Positions 36,835-44,801 of a DNA stretch of 64,000 nt are shown piece by piece. How positions within the stretch are numbered: the first letter of the stretch is position 1; every line of letters begins with the position of its first letter. The translations under genes were made by a program, and so were the position numbers. The notes under the pieces are model-generated. The model was not told the DNA's origin, ran no database searches, and was given only the letters and a program-made list of their open reading frames with translations. Source of the DNA: Flavobacteriales bacterium UBA2104 (GTDB lineage: Bacteria; Bacteroidota; Bacteroidia; Flavobacteriales_D; Crocinitomicaceae); assembly GCA_002331485.1 (NCBI GenBank), contig DCYS01000022.1:133266-197265 (forward strand), in the 5' to 3' direction.

Positions 36835-37031
36835 AAAAAACCCGAAGAAATTGATACTCTTCGGGTTTTTCTATTCCTCCAGCCATAGAGGCGTATTTTA
36901 AAAAGCGGTCTGGACGGGACTAACCGTCGCGTGTCATAATATTGATAATCAAACTCTTGAAACGTAATTCAAAAATAAGGTAACCGAATGAGTAACCTAT
37001 TACGTTGGTTTGTTTTGTTTACTTTTAAAGA
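36835..37031 (-). ncRNA. Candidate structured small RNA (6S-like?)
   Basis: No protein fits here, yet there is a -7 box TATATTTG just upstream and a strong terminator at the end (AAACCCGAAGA / TCTTCGGGTTT, 36837-36870). Between them are several hairpins. One is an 8-bp stem AACGTAAT/ATTACGTT (36961-36968 with 36999-37006) enclosing AGGTAAC/GTAACCT with one mismatch. Others are GACGG/CCGTC (36915 region) and CCTC/GAGG (36877 region). The size, about 190 nt, is typical of 6S RNA; Bacteroidota have a 6S-Flavo class, but I cannot confirm membership by eye. The region 37032-37132 holds only the promoter. Confidence 0.6.
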
Positions 37032-37038
37032 ACTGGCA

Positions 37039-37072
37039 CAAATATACGGATTGTTTTCGGGTAAATAGCAAA
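37039..37072 (-). promoter_or_regulatory. Promoter of the small-RNA candidate
   Basis: On the minus strand, TATATTTG (37039-37046) is a perfect TAnnTTTG match. TTTG at 37069-37072 lies 22 bp upstream, slightly longer than the usual 19-21. Confidence 0.65.
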
Positions 37073-37132
37073 GTGATACAAAATAAATCAAAATGAATGT
37101 TTGAAGGGTGGAACGATTTTGAGTATCTATTT

Positions 37133-37330
37133 TCAATTGTTGAGATACTCCTGGACATCCACAATATCGATTCCAGTGAAATCGCAGAATTCTTTAATGG
37201 TTACGAATTGATGTTGCTCCTTATTTAGGTGTTCTCTTATCCGTTCTAGTAGCTTTCTGCCGTATCTTTCACTTCTTCCGGTGATTCGCTGGATATCCTT
37301 TGGATATATGCAAATTCGGGTTGTTTTCAT
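37133..37330 (-). CDS. Small conserved Bacteroidota protein, probable DNA-binding
   Basis: 65 residues, basic and helical (MKTTRICIYPKDIQRITGRSE, YGRKLLERIREHL, then IKEFCDFTGIDIVDVQEYL). It has the look of a short helix-turn-helix regulator, and I recall similar short proteins in accessory regions of Bacteroidota. It is divergent from the small-gene cassette at 37623, so it may control it; this is inference from position only. Confidence 0.65.
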   Translation of the reverse strand: MKTTRICIYPKDIQRITGRSERYGRKLLERIREHLNKEQHQFVTIKEFCDFTGIDIVDVQEYLNN

Positions 37331-37622
37331 GTCAAAAACCGTTGTTCAAAGATACGGATTATGATCTTATTAAATGATTGAGAAAAGGTATTGATCTGTT
37401 TTATACCATTTTGTATTCTCTCATACTTTATCTATACACTTCCTCTACCTCTTCCCTACTTTTTCGGCAGTTTCTCCCCTACTCGGCATCAACGGAACGA
37501 GATATTTGTATGTCATTTTGTTAGCCTTTAGTTTTGATTTGAATTCAATTTCATGTCGCGACGAAGTTGTGAAAGCTGAGAAAGTCTCAGCTGGATATTT
37601 GTCAAATTAAAACTTATGCAAA

Positions 37623-38372
37623 ATGGCAAGACAAAGAGGAATAATTAAGCTTACCGGGAAGATCGGTGATCTTTCTTTCTATAAGTCTCAAGATGGCTAT
37701 TTGGCGCGTGAGAAAGGTGGCGTTGAGGCTGACCGAATTAAGAATGACCCTGCTTTTGCGAGAACTCGTGAGAATGGTCAGGAATTCGGGATGGCTGCGA
37801 AGTCTGGAAAATTGATGAGGGATGCTGTGCGTCCTTTGATGATGAAGGCTTCGGATGGTCGTGTGGCTTCTCGTATGACCAAAATCATGTCGGATATCCG
37901 TAAGTTGGATACCAACAGTGCCAGAGGTCAACGAACGGTAGCCAATGCGATTGCTAACCAGCAAGCCAAAGACAGGTTGAAAGACTTTAACTTCAATAAG
38001 CGTTCTATTTTAAAGGCGGTGCTTTACCGTCCTTTTACGGTAGATACTGCTACGGGAGTGATCACGATACCTGATTTGGTGCCGGTCAATCATTTGGCTG
38101 CGCCGGTTGGATCGACTCACGTTTCCTTGACGGGAGCGTGGGGAAAAGTGGATTTCTCCGGAGAGGCTTTTGAGTTGGAATTGTCGAACACTGAGAATTT
38201 GGTGATTGATAATACTACGACATCAGTAACTCTGACACCGGCCAACCCTCCCCAAGGAAACGGGATCGATGTTTTCATGTTGATGATCGAGTTCTTTCAG
38301 GAGGTAAATGGTAATCAGTATAGTTTGAATGATGGACAGTTCAATGCGCTTAGCATTGTTGATGTTCTTTAA
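37623..38372 (+). CDS. DUF6266-like protein, first gene of small cassette
   Basis: 249 residues, no signal peptide. The N-terminal half is basic with a pattern recalling DUF6266: MARQRGIIKLTGKIGDLSFYK, then DGYLAREKGG, DPAFARTRENGQEFGMAAK and GKLMRDAVR. The C-terminal half (~140-249) is beta-rich (GAWGKVDFSGEAFELELSNTE). It could be a structural or surface-assembled protein, but this is not shown. A -7-like TATTTG occurs upstream, and the ~290 bp before the gene carry no other gene. Confidence 0.8.
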   Translation: MARQRGIIKLTGKIGDLSFYKSQDGYLAREKGGVEADRIKNDPAFARTRENGQEFGMAAKSGKLMRDAVRPLMMKASDGRVASRMTKIMSDIRKLDTNSARGQRTVANAIANQQAKDRLKDFNFNKRSILKAVLYRPFTVDTATGVITIPDLVPVNHLAAPVGSTHVSLTGAWGKVDFSGEAFELELSNTENLVIDNTTTSVTLTPANPPQGNGIDVFMLMIEFFQEVNGNQYSLNDGQFNALSIVDVL

Positions 38373-38384
38373 TTCTTGAATGAT

Positions 38385-38645
38385 ATGAAGAAGAAAAGAC
38401 TTCAGGATAAACTGAGAGCCATTGGCAAACGATGCCAGTCAGAGACGCCCCCATTCTTTAAGAAGTTAAGAACTATTGGGCTCGTGATTGCTGCTGTTGG
38501 AACAACAATAGTGGCTTCACCGGTTACAATACCTGCGGCTGTGGTTACAGCTGGAGGTTACTTGATTCTTGGGGGATCGATTATGACTGCAGTGAGTCAG
38601 GCTGCTGTCTCGGAACAGGATTGCGAGATAGAGGACGAAGATTAG
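38385..38645 (+). CDS. Small hydrophobic protein of the cassette
   Basis: 86 residues. A basic N-terminus (MKKKRLQDKLRAIGKRC), a long Ala/Val/Ile/Gly segment (residues ~30-70, IGLVIAAVGTTIVASP and VVTAGGYLILGG) that probably makes two membrane helices, and an acidic tail (CEIEDED). I start it at the ATG at 38385 rather than at the TTG at 38376. No family known to me. Confidence 0.65.
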   Translation: MKKKRLQDKLRAIGKRCQSETPPFFKKLRTIGLVIAAVGTTIVASPVTIPAAVVTAGGYLILGGSIMTAVSQAAVSEQDCEIEDED

Positions 38646-38672
38646 TCCAGGTATAAATTGAATGTTGAACTT

Positions 38673-38701
38673 ACCTGCTTTTCATGGTTTTGAAAGCAGG
38701 T
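38673..38701 (+). repeat. Intercistronic hairpin 1
   Basis: ACCTGCTTT (38673-38681) pairs with AAAGCAGGT (38693-38701) around an 11-nt loop; no T-tract follows, so it is not a standard terminator. Confidence 0.65.
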
Positions 38702-38717
38702 TAAACTCTAAAATCAT

Positions 38718-38942
38718 ATGGAAGATACATTGAAAGATGATTGCGCACAAAGCGATTTGATTTTGAACGTGAAGAAAAGAGCTCCACGTTTCAAAGCTGG
38801 TGCAGAGCTTTCGAAATCTGTCAATTTGATGGATGCAGAATGGAATGAGGAACTTACCGATACACACCAAGTGTTAGAGGTGAAACTTCATTTACGTTCT
38901 GAAGGTTGCATTGCGAAAGCATGTGACTGTGAAGAAGAATAA
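38718..38942 (+). CDS. Cassette paralog A (74 aa)
   Basis: 74 residues. Shares with the protein at 38995 the pattern C-x-QSDLI-x-N-x-K, then FKAGAELS-x-x-VN, D-x-E and KLHL near the end. The tail is Cys-rich (CIAKACDCEEE). Predicted small beta-domain; no family known. The two genes are tandem paralogs. Confidence 0.72.
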   Translation: MEDTLKDDCAQSDLILNVKKRAPRFKAGAELSKSVNLMDAEWNEELTDTHQVLEVKLHLRSEGCIAKACDCEEE

Positions 38943-38953
38943 ATGTTGAATCA

Positions 38954-38982
38954 GAGCAGCGTGTGGATCACGCGCTGCTCTT
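38954..38982 (+). repeat. Intercistronic hairpin 2
   Basis: AGAGCAGCG (38954-38962) pairs perfectly with CGCTGCTCT (38974-38982), 11-nt loop, no T-tract. It is in the same relative position as hairpin 1, just before a paralog gene. Confidence 0.7.
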
Positions 38983-38994
38983 AATTGAAATAAA

Positions 38995-39216
38995 ATGGAA
39001 CAATCTCAAGAAAATAATTGTGGACAAAGTGATCTTATTATCAATTTAAAAACTAGAAATAAGGTCAAGTTTAAAGCTGGAGCTGAATTATCTGGCCAGG
39101 TGAATATTGTGGATATTGAATATAATGATCATCACACAGAAGATGAACAGATCATTGATCTGAAACTACATCTAAAACGAAATTTTTGCTCTGATAAAGA
39201 GGTAGTAAATTCTTAA
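38995..39216 (+). CDS. Cassette paralog B (73 aa)
   Basis: 73 residues, starting MEQSQENNCGQSDLIINLK; FKAGAELSGQVN is shared with paralog A. It ends CSDKEVVNS without the Cys-rich tail of A. 10 bp separate it from the holin-like gene. Confidence 0.72.
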   Translation: MEQSQENNCGQSDLIINLKTRNKVKFKAGAELSGQVNIVDIEYNDHHTEDEQIIDLKLHLKRNFCSDKEVVNS

Positions 39217-39226
39217 TCCTAAAAAA

Positions 39227-39406
39227 ATGGAACACTCAGGAGAGCATACAACACTTATAGGGACTATTTCAGGTACCATACTTAGCGTTGTTGTTACAAT
39301 AGATCTTCAGGATATTACTAAAACTATTGTTTTGGCGGCTGTTGGTGCTCTTGTGAGTTTTCTGGTGACAAAGTTACTGAAGTGGCTTTGGAATATTAGG
39401 AATTAA
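39227..39406 (+). CDS. Holin-like small membrane protein
   Basis: 59 residues: MEHSGEHTTLIGTISGTILS, then two membrane segments (TISGTILSVVVTID and ITKTIVLAAVGALVSFLVTKLL), and a basic Trp-containing tail (KWLWNIRN). Two helices with a charged end resemble class II holins, but phage lysis genes are absent. It is the last gene of the cassette; the convergent gene's stop is 3 bp away. Confidence 0.65.
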   Translation: MEHSGEHTTLIGTISGTILSVVVTIDLQDITKTIVLAAVGALVSFLVTKLLKWLWNIRN

Positions 39407-39408
39407 AT

Positions 39409-40551
39409 TCATATTATATGTTTCTTACCTGTTTTAAATTTCTTGCTCAGTTTTTTATCCAGATGACTAATACTTATTTCTGATTCATTTGGGGGTTCTG
39501 AATATCCCTTTCTTTGTTTTTTCCAATGTTCCCTATGTCTTAATATCCAATTTTTAAGCTCAGGGAGTTTTGTATTGTAGAACTGTTTGATATTAAACTT
39601 ATGAATTGGATGTGGCTTGTTGATTAATCCATTACCTGGTTCTTTTGTTGGATGCACTTTTTCTAAACACTTTTCATGACCTAAATAGAATCCATATGGA
39701 CGATGCAAAAAAGGATGGTTTTCACTATTTTGTTCATGTTTATACCAAACTTGTGCTTCATCTAACAATACAGGTTTGGTACATATTTCACATAGAATTT
39801 TTCTTCTATTTAATAATTTACAGTGAATTGGAGAGATTATAATTCTTTTTAGGTTTAAAAAAATGATTTTCAGTTTTTCTTTTCTTGTTTGATCAATTGT
39901 TTGCCCCATAAGGAAGAATAGTAAACCAAATGCAACAACTAAAGCACCTAATATTGTTGACAAGATCATCCAAAAACTTATTCCAATAACGAGTATTGTA
40001 CCACTGAACTGAAGGCAAAAGCCTAGAACCAAAAGAATTGAACCAATTATACCATAGAAGTTCATCACATTGTTTTTCATTTTGTCTTCTATGGCTAAAT
40101 CTCCCAAAGTGTACTCTAGCCTAACATTTCTAACAGGTTCAATTTTTTGAGATAAACTAAGGCCAGCCAAAAGTGTGGCACCAATTACTTCTAGAAGGAT
40201 TCCGATAATCAAAACTATAGCTCCGGTTGATGATGTTTTGGAGAAATTCGAAAAACTGACTTCAGTGTCATTTATTAGTTTTGAATTACTTTGAATGATT
40301 TTTCTGAGAGAGTCCAATGCCTTGACCGTTATTCCATTTTGTTTGGATAATTCCTTCAGCGAAGAATCTTGTTTAATTCTTACCAAATTCAAATTCCTGA
40401 TTTCTCTGCTTAATGAATCAACAAGAACTTCAATACTTTTTAATGACTCTGTGTTACTAATATTTTGTTGATTAAGATTATTAGTGGTTTGGCTAAAAGA
40501 CATGCTGCTAAAAGAAAGAATGAACAGTATGATGGTTAAATATCTTCGCAT
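39409..40551 (-). CDS. Membrane protein with possible zinc-binding cytoplasmic domain
   Basis: 380 residues from the ATG at 40551: signal peptide (LTIILFILSFSSMSFSQ), a coiled coil (~30-90), then three or four membrane helices (TGAIVLIIGILLEVIGATLL, NFYGIIGSILLVLGFCLQF and MILSTILGALVVAFGLLFFL). The C-terminal ~130 residues are soluble, with C-x2-C (CEICTKPV) and HEKC that may bind zinc. The family is unknown to me. AT-rich, like the DUF2971 gene beside it. Confidence 0.7.
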   Translation of the reverse strand: MRRYLTIILFILSFSSMSFSQTTNNLNQQNISNTESLKSIEVLVDSLSREIRNLNLVRIKQDSSLKELSKQNGITVKALDSLRKIIQSNSKLINDTEVSFSNFSKTSSTGAIVLIIGILLEVIGATLLAGLSLSQKIEPVRNVRLEYTLGDLAIEDKMKNNVMNFYGIIGSILLVLGFCLQFSGTILVIGISFWMILSTILGALVVAFGLLFFLMGQTIDQTRKEKLKIIFLNLKRIIISPIHCKLLNRRKILCEICTKPVLLDEAQVWYKHEQNSENHPFLHRPYGFYLGHEKCLEKVHPTKEPGNGLINKPHPIHKFNIKQFYNTKLPELKNWILRHREHWKKQRKGYSEPPNESEISISHLDKKLSKKFKTGKKHII

Positions 40552-40635
40552 AATGTCAATAAATGAACTAACAATAGGCAAAATAGTAATATTCTTGAGT
40601 CCTATCGGTGCAATTTTACTAATTGTTATATGTGC

Positions 40636-41403
40636 TTAATTTAAGACTTTTTCGAAATTCAATTTTAATTCCGTTTTATGGGGGTAAACAACATAAACAG
40701 GAACATTTGAGAATCGCTCTTCATGGATTCCTAAAATCAATCGATATGCGCTCTCATAATTGTCTATTAGCTTATGACCTACATACATGGCTTCGATGGT
40801 CTTAGGTTAGTAATATAGTATGCGATTCTTTTCTTCACTTAGCTCTGCAATTATTCGCCATTCTTTCTCATAACTCCAGTGGTTCAATTTGTTTGTAAAC
40901 ACGTAGTGCTGAGCAAACGGGAATTCTCGCTTTATTGGTTTTAATGTTGTTGGATAAATTACTCTTGTTAGTGTATGTTTTTTTAATTGTCCGGATCGAG
41001 GAAGAACTTGAATGTTGTTCCCTTCAAATTTTAGTGCAAAACCTTGATAGTTATTCGTATAATGAGCCCACATTAGGTGATTGTCAATTGTTTCAGAAAA
41101 TGAGAAAACCCCAATATTCCCATATTTATTCCTTTGCGGAATTTGTAGTTTTTCTATTTCTACATTATCGTTATTCTCAATCAAATTAATATTACAATCA
41201 AATGGGTCGTTAAAATCCACTGGATTAGATAAATAGAAGTAATTGTTCAAAAGCGCATCTAAATTATTGATGTTTAGAGAGTAAAATTTATACAATACCT
41301 CTGCTTCTTTTGACAAGGACTGTTGATTTTTATGGTAATCCCAATGTCCAGTATCACAATTGTGTACAATAGTATATTCATCATCTATTTTGAACTCTTT
41401 CAT
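40636..41403 (-). pseudogene. DUF2971 protein interrupted by an in-frame stop
   Basis: DUF2971 features: VLYKFYSLNINNLDALLNNYFYLSNP, NDPFDC, GVFSFSETIDNHLMWAHYTNNYQGFALKF and WSYEKEWRIIAE. Frame stops at TAA (40807-40809) after RILYY. The next 57 codons of the same frame remain open to 40636 and fit the family's C-terminus (IEAMYVGHKLIDNYESAYRLI). So a single nonsense change truncates the product to 198 of about 255 residues. DUF2971 proteins are often found in defence-like contexts; function unknown. Confidence 0.78.
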
Positions 41404-41575
41404 TATTTCGTTTAATTATGACATAAGAAACAAATACTTTTATCCAATTTATGGGATGAATATAAATTTAATAAAATTCATAGATTTTGTAAGTGATCAA
41501 TATTTTCTTAAAAAAACAGCCCGCTTTCACGGACTGCCGACAGAAACAATAAAATGAACTCAGAGGGACACCCGA

Positions 41576-41770
41576 TTACCCGGTTAGAGTTATTTGTGTT
41601 TTGATTTGCCTGACCGTGAAGGTTTGATTACTTTTTCGCAATACTGATAGAGCATTATAAATTTCACTCTTTTTTGACCTGGGGGTGATTGAATGATCTT
41701 TGTTTTGATCTTTTCCATCTCCGAAGAGATTTCTTTTTTGGGCATTGATCTTAAAATACTTTTGATCCAT
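41576..41770 (-). CDS. Small hypothetical protein
   Basis: 64 residues, basic, no membrane segment: MDQKYFKINAQKRNLFGDGK, then YNALSVLRKSNQTFTVRQIKTQI. The C-terminal helices suggest DNA-binding. It lies 32 bp after the DUF6943 gene on the same strand. No family known. Confidence 0.45.
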   Translation of the reverse strand: MDQKYFKINAQKRNLFGDGKDQNKDHSITPRSKKSEIYNALSVLRKSNQTFTVRQIKTQITLTG

Positions 41771-41802
41771 GCTGGATTTAAGTTATATATATTTTTAGAA
41801 TT

Positions 41803-42222
41803 TTAATTATTGATTAATCGATTTGCCAGGACAAGCTTTAGCTGTGATATGCATTCCTGTAATTTCATGTAATTCAACTCTTGTTGTTTCAAGGATTGTA
41901 GTTTTTGGAAAACCCCATCTGCTTTGCCCGGGTTTTCTAATGCTGCTTGCAGCCTGGTTTCGATGAGATTGATGAGATCTTTTTTTCGGATGAACGGGAT
42001 CACGGATCCAACCAGAGTAGCTTGAAACTTATTTCCTTGCCAGAGGGCGTATAATAACCAGTAGATCTTTTCTTTTTCTTCTTTTGTATCGCATTGACAG
42101 ACAAAACAATTTGGACATGGTTTCTCTAATGGTTTCCCACTGTTAAGTCCTTTGGATAGAATGAATAGATCATTTGATCCGTATTTGCCTCCGGCGAAGG
42201 TTCTGATTTTTTGATTAAGCAT
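41803..42222 (-). CDS. DUF6943-like protein
   Basis: 139 residues, start at the ATG at 42222 (MLNQKIRTFAGGKYG). Motifs: LFILSKGLNSGKPLEKPCPNCFVCQCDTKEE and WLLYALWQGNKFQATLVGSVIPFI. The C-x2-C-x-C cluster (CPNCFVCQC) may bind a metal. The C-terminal 40 residues form a helix pair. Such proteins occur in mobile regions of Bacteroidota. Confidence 0.72.
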   Translation of the reverse strand: MLNQKIRTFAGGKYGSNDLFILSKGLNSGKPLEKPCPNCFVCQCDTKEEKEKIYWLLYALWQGNKFQATLVGSVIPFIRKKDLINLIETRLQAALENPGKADGVFQKLQSLKQQELNYMKLQECISQLKLVLANRLINN

Positions 42223-42559
42223 AATTATGGTTTTAAATATTATGCTCATCGTCGCTACGCTCCGCGAGAATCATCCAAAAGAAAAAGTGAAAAAAATGAC
42301 CAGAAACGGCCGAAAAAAAGGAAAAAAGAAAGCCCATACCTTCAGGGCTGTGTAGAGGGCTTGTCAAGGTTTTTGAATCAAAAATACTATCCGACGTTAG
42401 GAGGATGGAGATTTTTTATGCAAAACCCGTAGGGCTTGACCTTTACTAGACCATGGAGCAGCCCTATCTTTGGTTTTATTTTTTTGTTTTTAGTATCCAT
42501 GGGAGATGTTTGATTGGTTGCGTATATTTGAAATTAAAAATTTATTCAATTGGAAAATT
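42223..42559. other. Gene-free stretch
   Basis: I see no credible gene. A weak 7-bp inverted repeat (TAGGGCT 42430-42436 with AGCCCTA 42460-42466) precedes a T-rich run. Confidence 0.6.
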
Positions 42560-43081
42560 ATGAGTTTAGTCGAAATCAAACGTGGAACAATTAATGATCT
42601 TGTCGATTTAATTGATATTGGAAGGAAGACTTTTTGTGAGACTTTTGCGAAGGATAACTCTGAAGAGAATATGAATAAATATCTTGAAGAAGGATTTTCT
42701 GCGGATAAAGTTAGGGCTGAAATCAATGATCCAAATTCCATGTTTTATCTTGCTATGGTTAGTGATCAAGTTATTGGATATTTAAAATTGAATTTTGGGC
42801 AATCGCAAACTGAGTTGAATGATGAATCTTCTCTTGAAATTGAAAGGATTTACGTTTTAAAAGAACTTCACGGTGAAGGTGTTGGTCAGAAGTTATATGA
42901 GAAAGCTGTAGATATTGCTAGGGAGAAGGAAGTCAACTATATATGGTTGGGAGTTTGGGAAAAGAACCCTCGAGCAATTCGGTTTTATGAAAAGAATGGT
43001 TTTGTTGAATTCGATAAACATGTTTTTCGATTAGGCGATGATGGTCAGACGGATATTATGATGAAGTTAAAGTTAAAGTAA
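42560..43081 (+). CDS. GNAT-family N-acetyltransferase
   Basis: 173 residues from the ATG at 42560 (MSLVEIKRGTINDLVDLI). GNAT motif A is visible as IERIYVLKELHGEGVGQKLYEKA (acetyl-CoA pyrophosphate loop) and motif B as YIWLGVWEKNPRAIRFYEKNGF. It resembles the spermidine/PaiA-like group. Substrate unknown. Confidence 0.88.
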   Translation: MSLVEIKRGTINDLVDLIDIGRKTFCETFAKDNSEENMNKYLEEGFSADKVRAEINDPNSMFYLAMVSDQVIGYLKLNFGQSQTELNDESSLEIERIYVLKELHGEGVGQKLYEKAVDIAREKEVNYIWLGVWEKNPRAIRFYEKNGFVEFDKHVFRLGDDGQTDIMMKLKLK

Positions 43082-44370
43082 TTAAATCATCTGAAAACTG
43101 AAACCAAAATTTCAACTAAATAGAACAGGAAAAAGAGCCTTCAGCTATTAAATCAATTAAGTACGAAGAGAAAAGCTATTCAATTACAAGAAAGCTTATA
43201 AACGAAGGACGCGAGCCGTTCTGCGAGTGGAGCGAAGGTGGAAGCCAGGGATGGATGTGGAACAGACAACTGGCGACCTATGTTTTTTGAACACAATCCC
43301 GATTTAGTGTTTGTTGGTTTTTGAATAGCAAAAGCCTTACAAACACTTAGTCGGGAGCAGCCTGAGCGACTAGCAGGCGAGCCAAACAACAAGCGGCGGC
43401 TGCCCCCTATATCACAGAGCGAGAGTGAGAGCGGAGGAACGGAGCGGAACGAGCAACCTTTTTGGGGTTTTAGGGGGCAGGAGTAGCCGCGACTGAACGA
43501 GGAGGCACCCACGAGAAGAAAGCAAGTGGAGTGTGGCGCGCGCAATTCTGAGCACGACACAATGGAACGGTCCCGAATAAGGGTGGGTTTTGGTTAGGGA
43601 TTGTGACTTTTACTGATAAGCAAAAGGCTACAAGAACTTACCAAAAGACACTTGTATACCCTTTTCGGGATGCTTTCTGAACAGGGAGGTGCTGACGAGT
43701 GAAGACCACTTTTCCTGTGGGGTTCATTCTTGGGATGATGGTTGATTATTGGGGTTAGGTTTATTTCAGGGTTGGCAAGGGCACTTTTGTATGGGTTGTT
43801 TTCTCATTTTGTATACTATTGAGATTGGAAAATGTATTTATTATAACAAGGAGTTGTGCTCTTGCCGTGAGGAGTGGAAGGCTTTTTGCTTTTTGGAGGA
43901 ACGGAAAAAAGTAAAGTGCCTGAAACGGGGCTGTGTGTTGGGGAAAATAAGCTCCCCCTCGATACAAAATGACTTTCACTACGTTTCGTCATTTCACTCG
44001 GGGACCGCTTCTTTCAAAAAATGGTTTTATGGGGGTGCTTATTGTGGGGAGCTGGAAGTGAATGCTGATTGAGAGAAGGTAGGTACGGACTGAACGAATA
44101 AAGTATTGACTGGAAGCGTGGGAGTGTGCATTTTGACTTTGCTCAATGAACATGATGAAAGTTTAAAAGGAATTTACGTCCTGGTGGAATTTCTACAGAG
44201 TTCAATGACCAAATTGGAAAGCTTGCTTTGGCGTGACTTAGTTCACTATAGAAACACACAGGTGGATGGATAAAGAAATAGACATTGGAAGTACTTTCTT
44301 ATAAATATCGAATGGATAAGAGAAAACCCACTAATAAACCCATTTTAAAATTATCTAAAATTTCAATTGG
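43082..44370. other. 1.3-kb gene-free region with a GC-rich block
   Basis: No frame here has plausible protein composition; the frames at 43180-43560 (minus) and 43749-44072 (plus) are Cys/Trp/Ser-rich and unlike any family. The part 43190-43560 is GC-rich, purine-rich and repetitive (gagcgagag-type runs). It could be a structured RNA or a decayed mobile segment. Confidence 0.6.
43393..43490. repeat. Long-range inverted repeat
   Basis: CTGCCCCCTA (43400-43409) pairs perfectly with TAGGGGGCAG (43471-43480). The stem is extended by GCGGC (43393-43397) with GCCGC (43486-43490). The loop holds short purine-rich repeats. Confidence 0.7.
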
Positions 44371-44787
44371 TTATGCACATTTTACACACAAACCTTTAAC
44401 AACTAGGTTGACTTCTTCACCAATAAATTTTTCTGGCAAACTGATTTTAGGTATTTTATGGGTAGGTAAACAAAAGGTTTCATCGCACCCACGACATTGA
44501 AAGTGTACATGAAGGTCTCTCTCCATATGACAGGTGCAACCAACTTCACAAGCAGCATACTTTGGAGTACCAGCACTATCTATTATACTGTGTACTAATC
44601 CTTTTTTTTCAAAAGTCTTTAATGTTCTGTAAATTGTCACTCTATCTGATTTTTCGAAAGATCTTTCAATATCTGATAGACTCATAGTGACTTCACTTTT
44701 CATTAAAACGTTTAACACAAGTATACGCATTGGTGTTAAACGTATGTTTTTTTCAACTAATCTTTGTTCAGTTTCATTATTTTTCAT
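44371..44787 (-). CDS. Fur-family metal regulator
   Basis: 138 residues. Winged-helix domain with LTPMRILVLNVL and the recognition stretch SDRVTIYRTLKTFEKKGLVH. The metal-binding half has HMERDLHVHFQCRGCDETFCLP: HVHF-x-C and C-x2-C, plus a C-terminal C-V-K-C pair. This fits Fur/Zur; the C-x2-C pairs are structural zinc sites. The gene overlaps the end of the CDF gene only if the TTG at 44805 is used; I prefer the ATG at 44787. The neighbouring exporters suggest Zn or a related metal. Confidence 0.88.
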   Translation of the reverse strand: MKNNETEQRLVEKNIRLTPMRILVLNVLMKSEVTMSLSDIERSFEKSDRVTIYRTLKTFEKKGLVHSIIDSAGTPKYAACEVGCTCHMERDLHVHFQCRGCDETFCLPTHKIPKISLPEKFIGEEVNLVVKGLCVKCA

Positions 44788-44801
44788 TTTGTCTTCCAAT
44801 T

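Noticed and set aside
36901..36960. Looks like the 3' part of a minus-strand tRNA (GACGGGACT followed by a T-arm-like stretch).
   Set aside because: No anticodon arm or acceptor stem can be built; the bases form GACGG/CCGTC and other stems inside the small-RNA candidate.
43180..44072. Open frames of 107-126 codons in the GC-rich block and after it.
   Set aside because: Composition (Cys/Ser/Trp-rich) and lack of any family pattern; the DNA is repetitive and structured, not codon-like.
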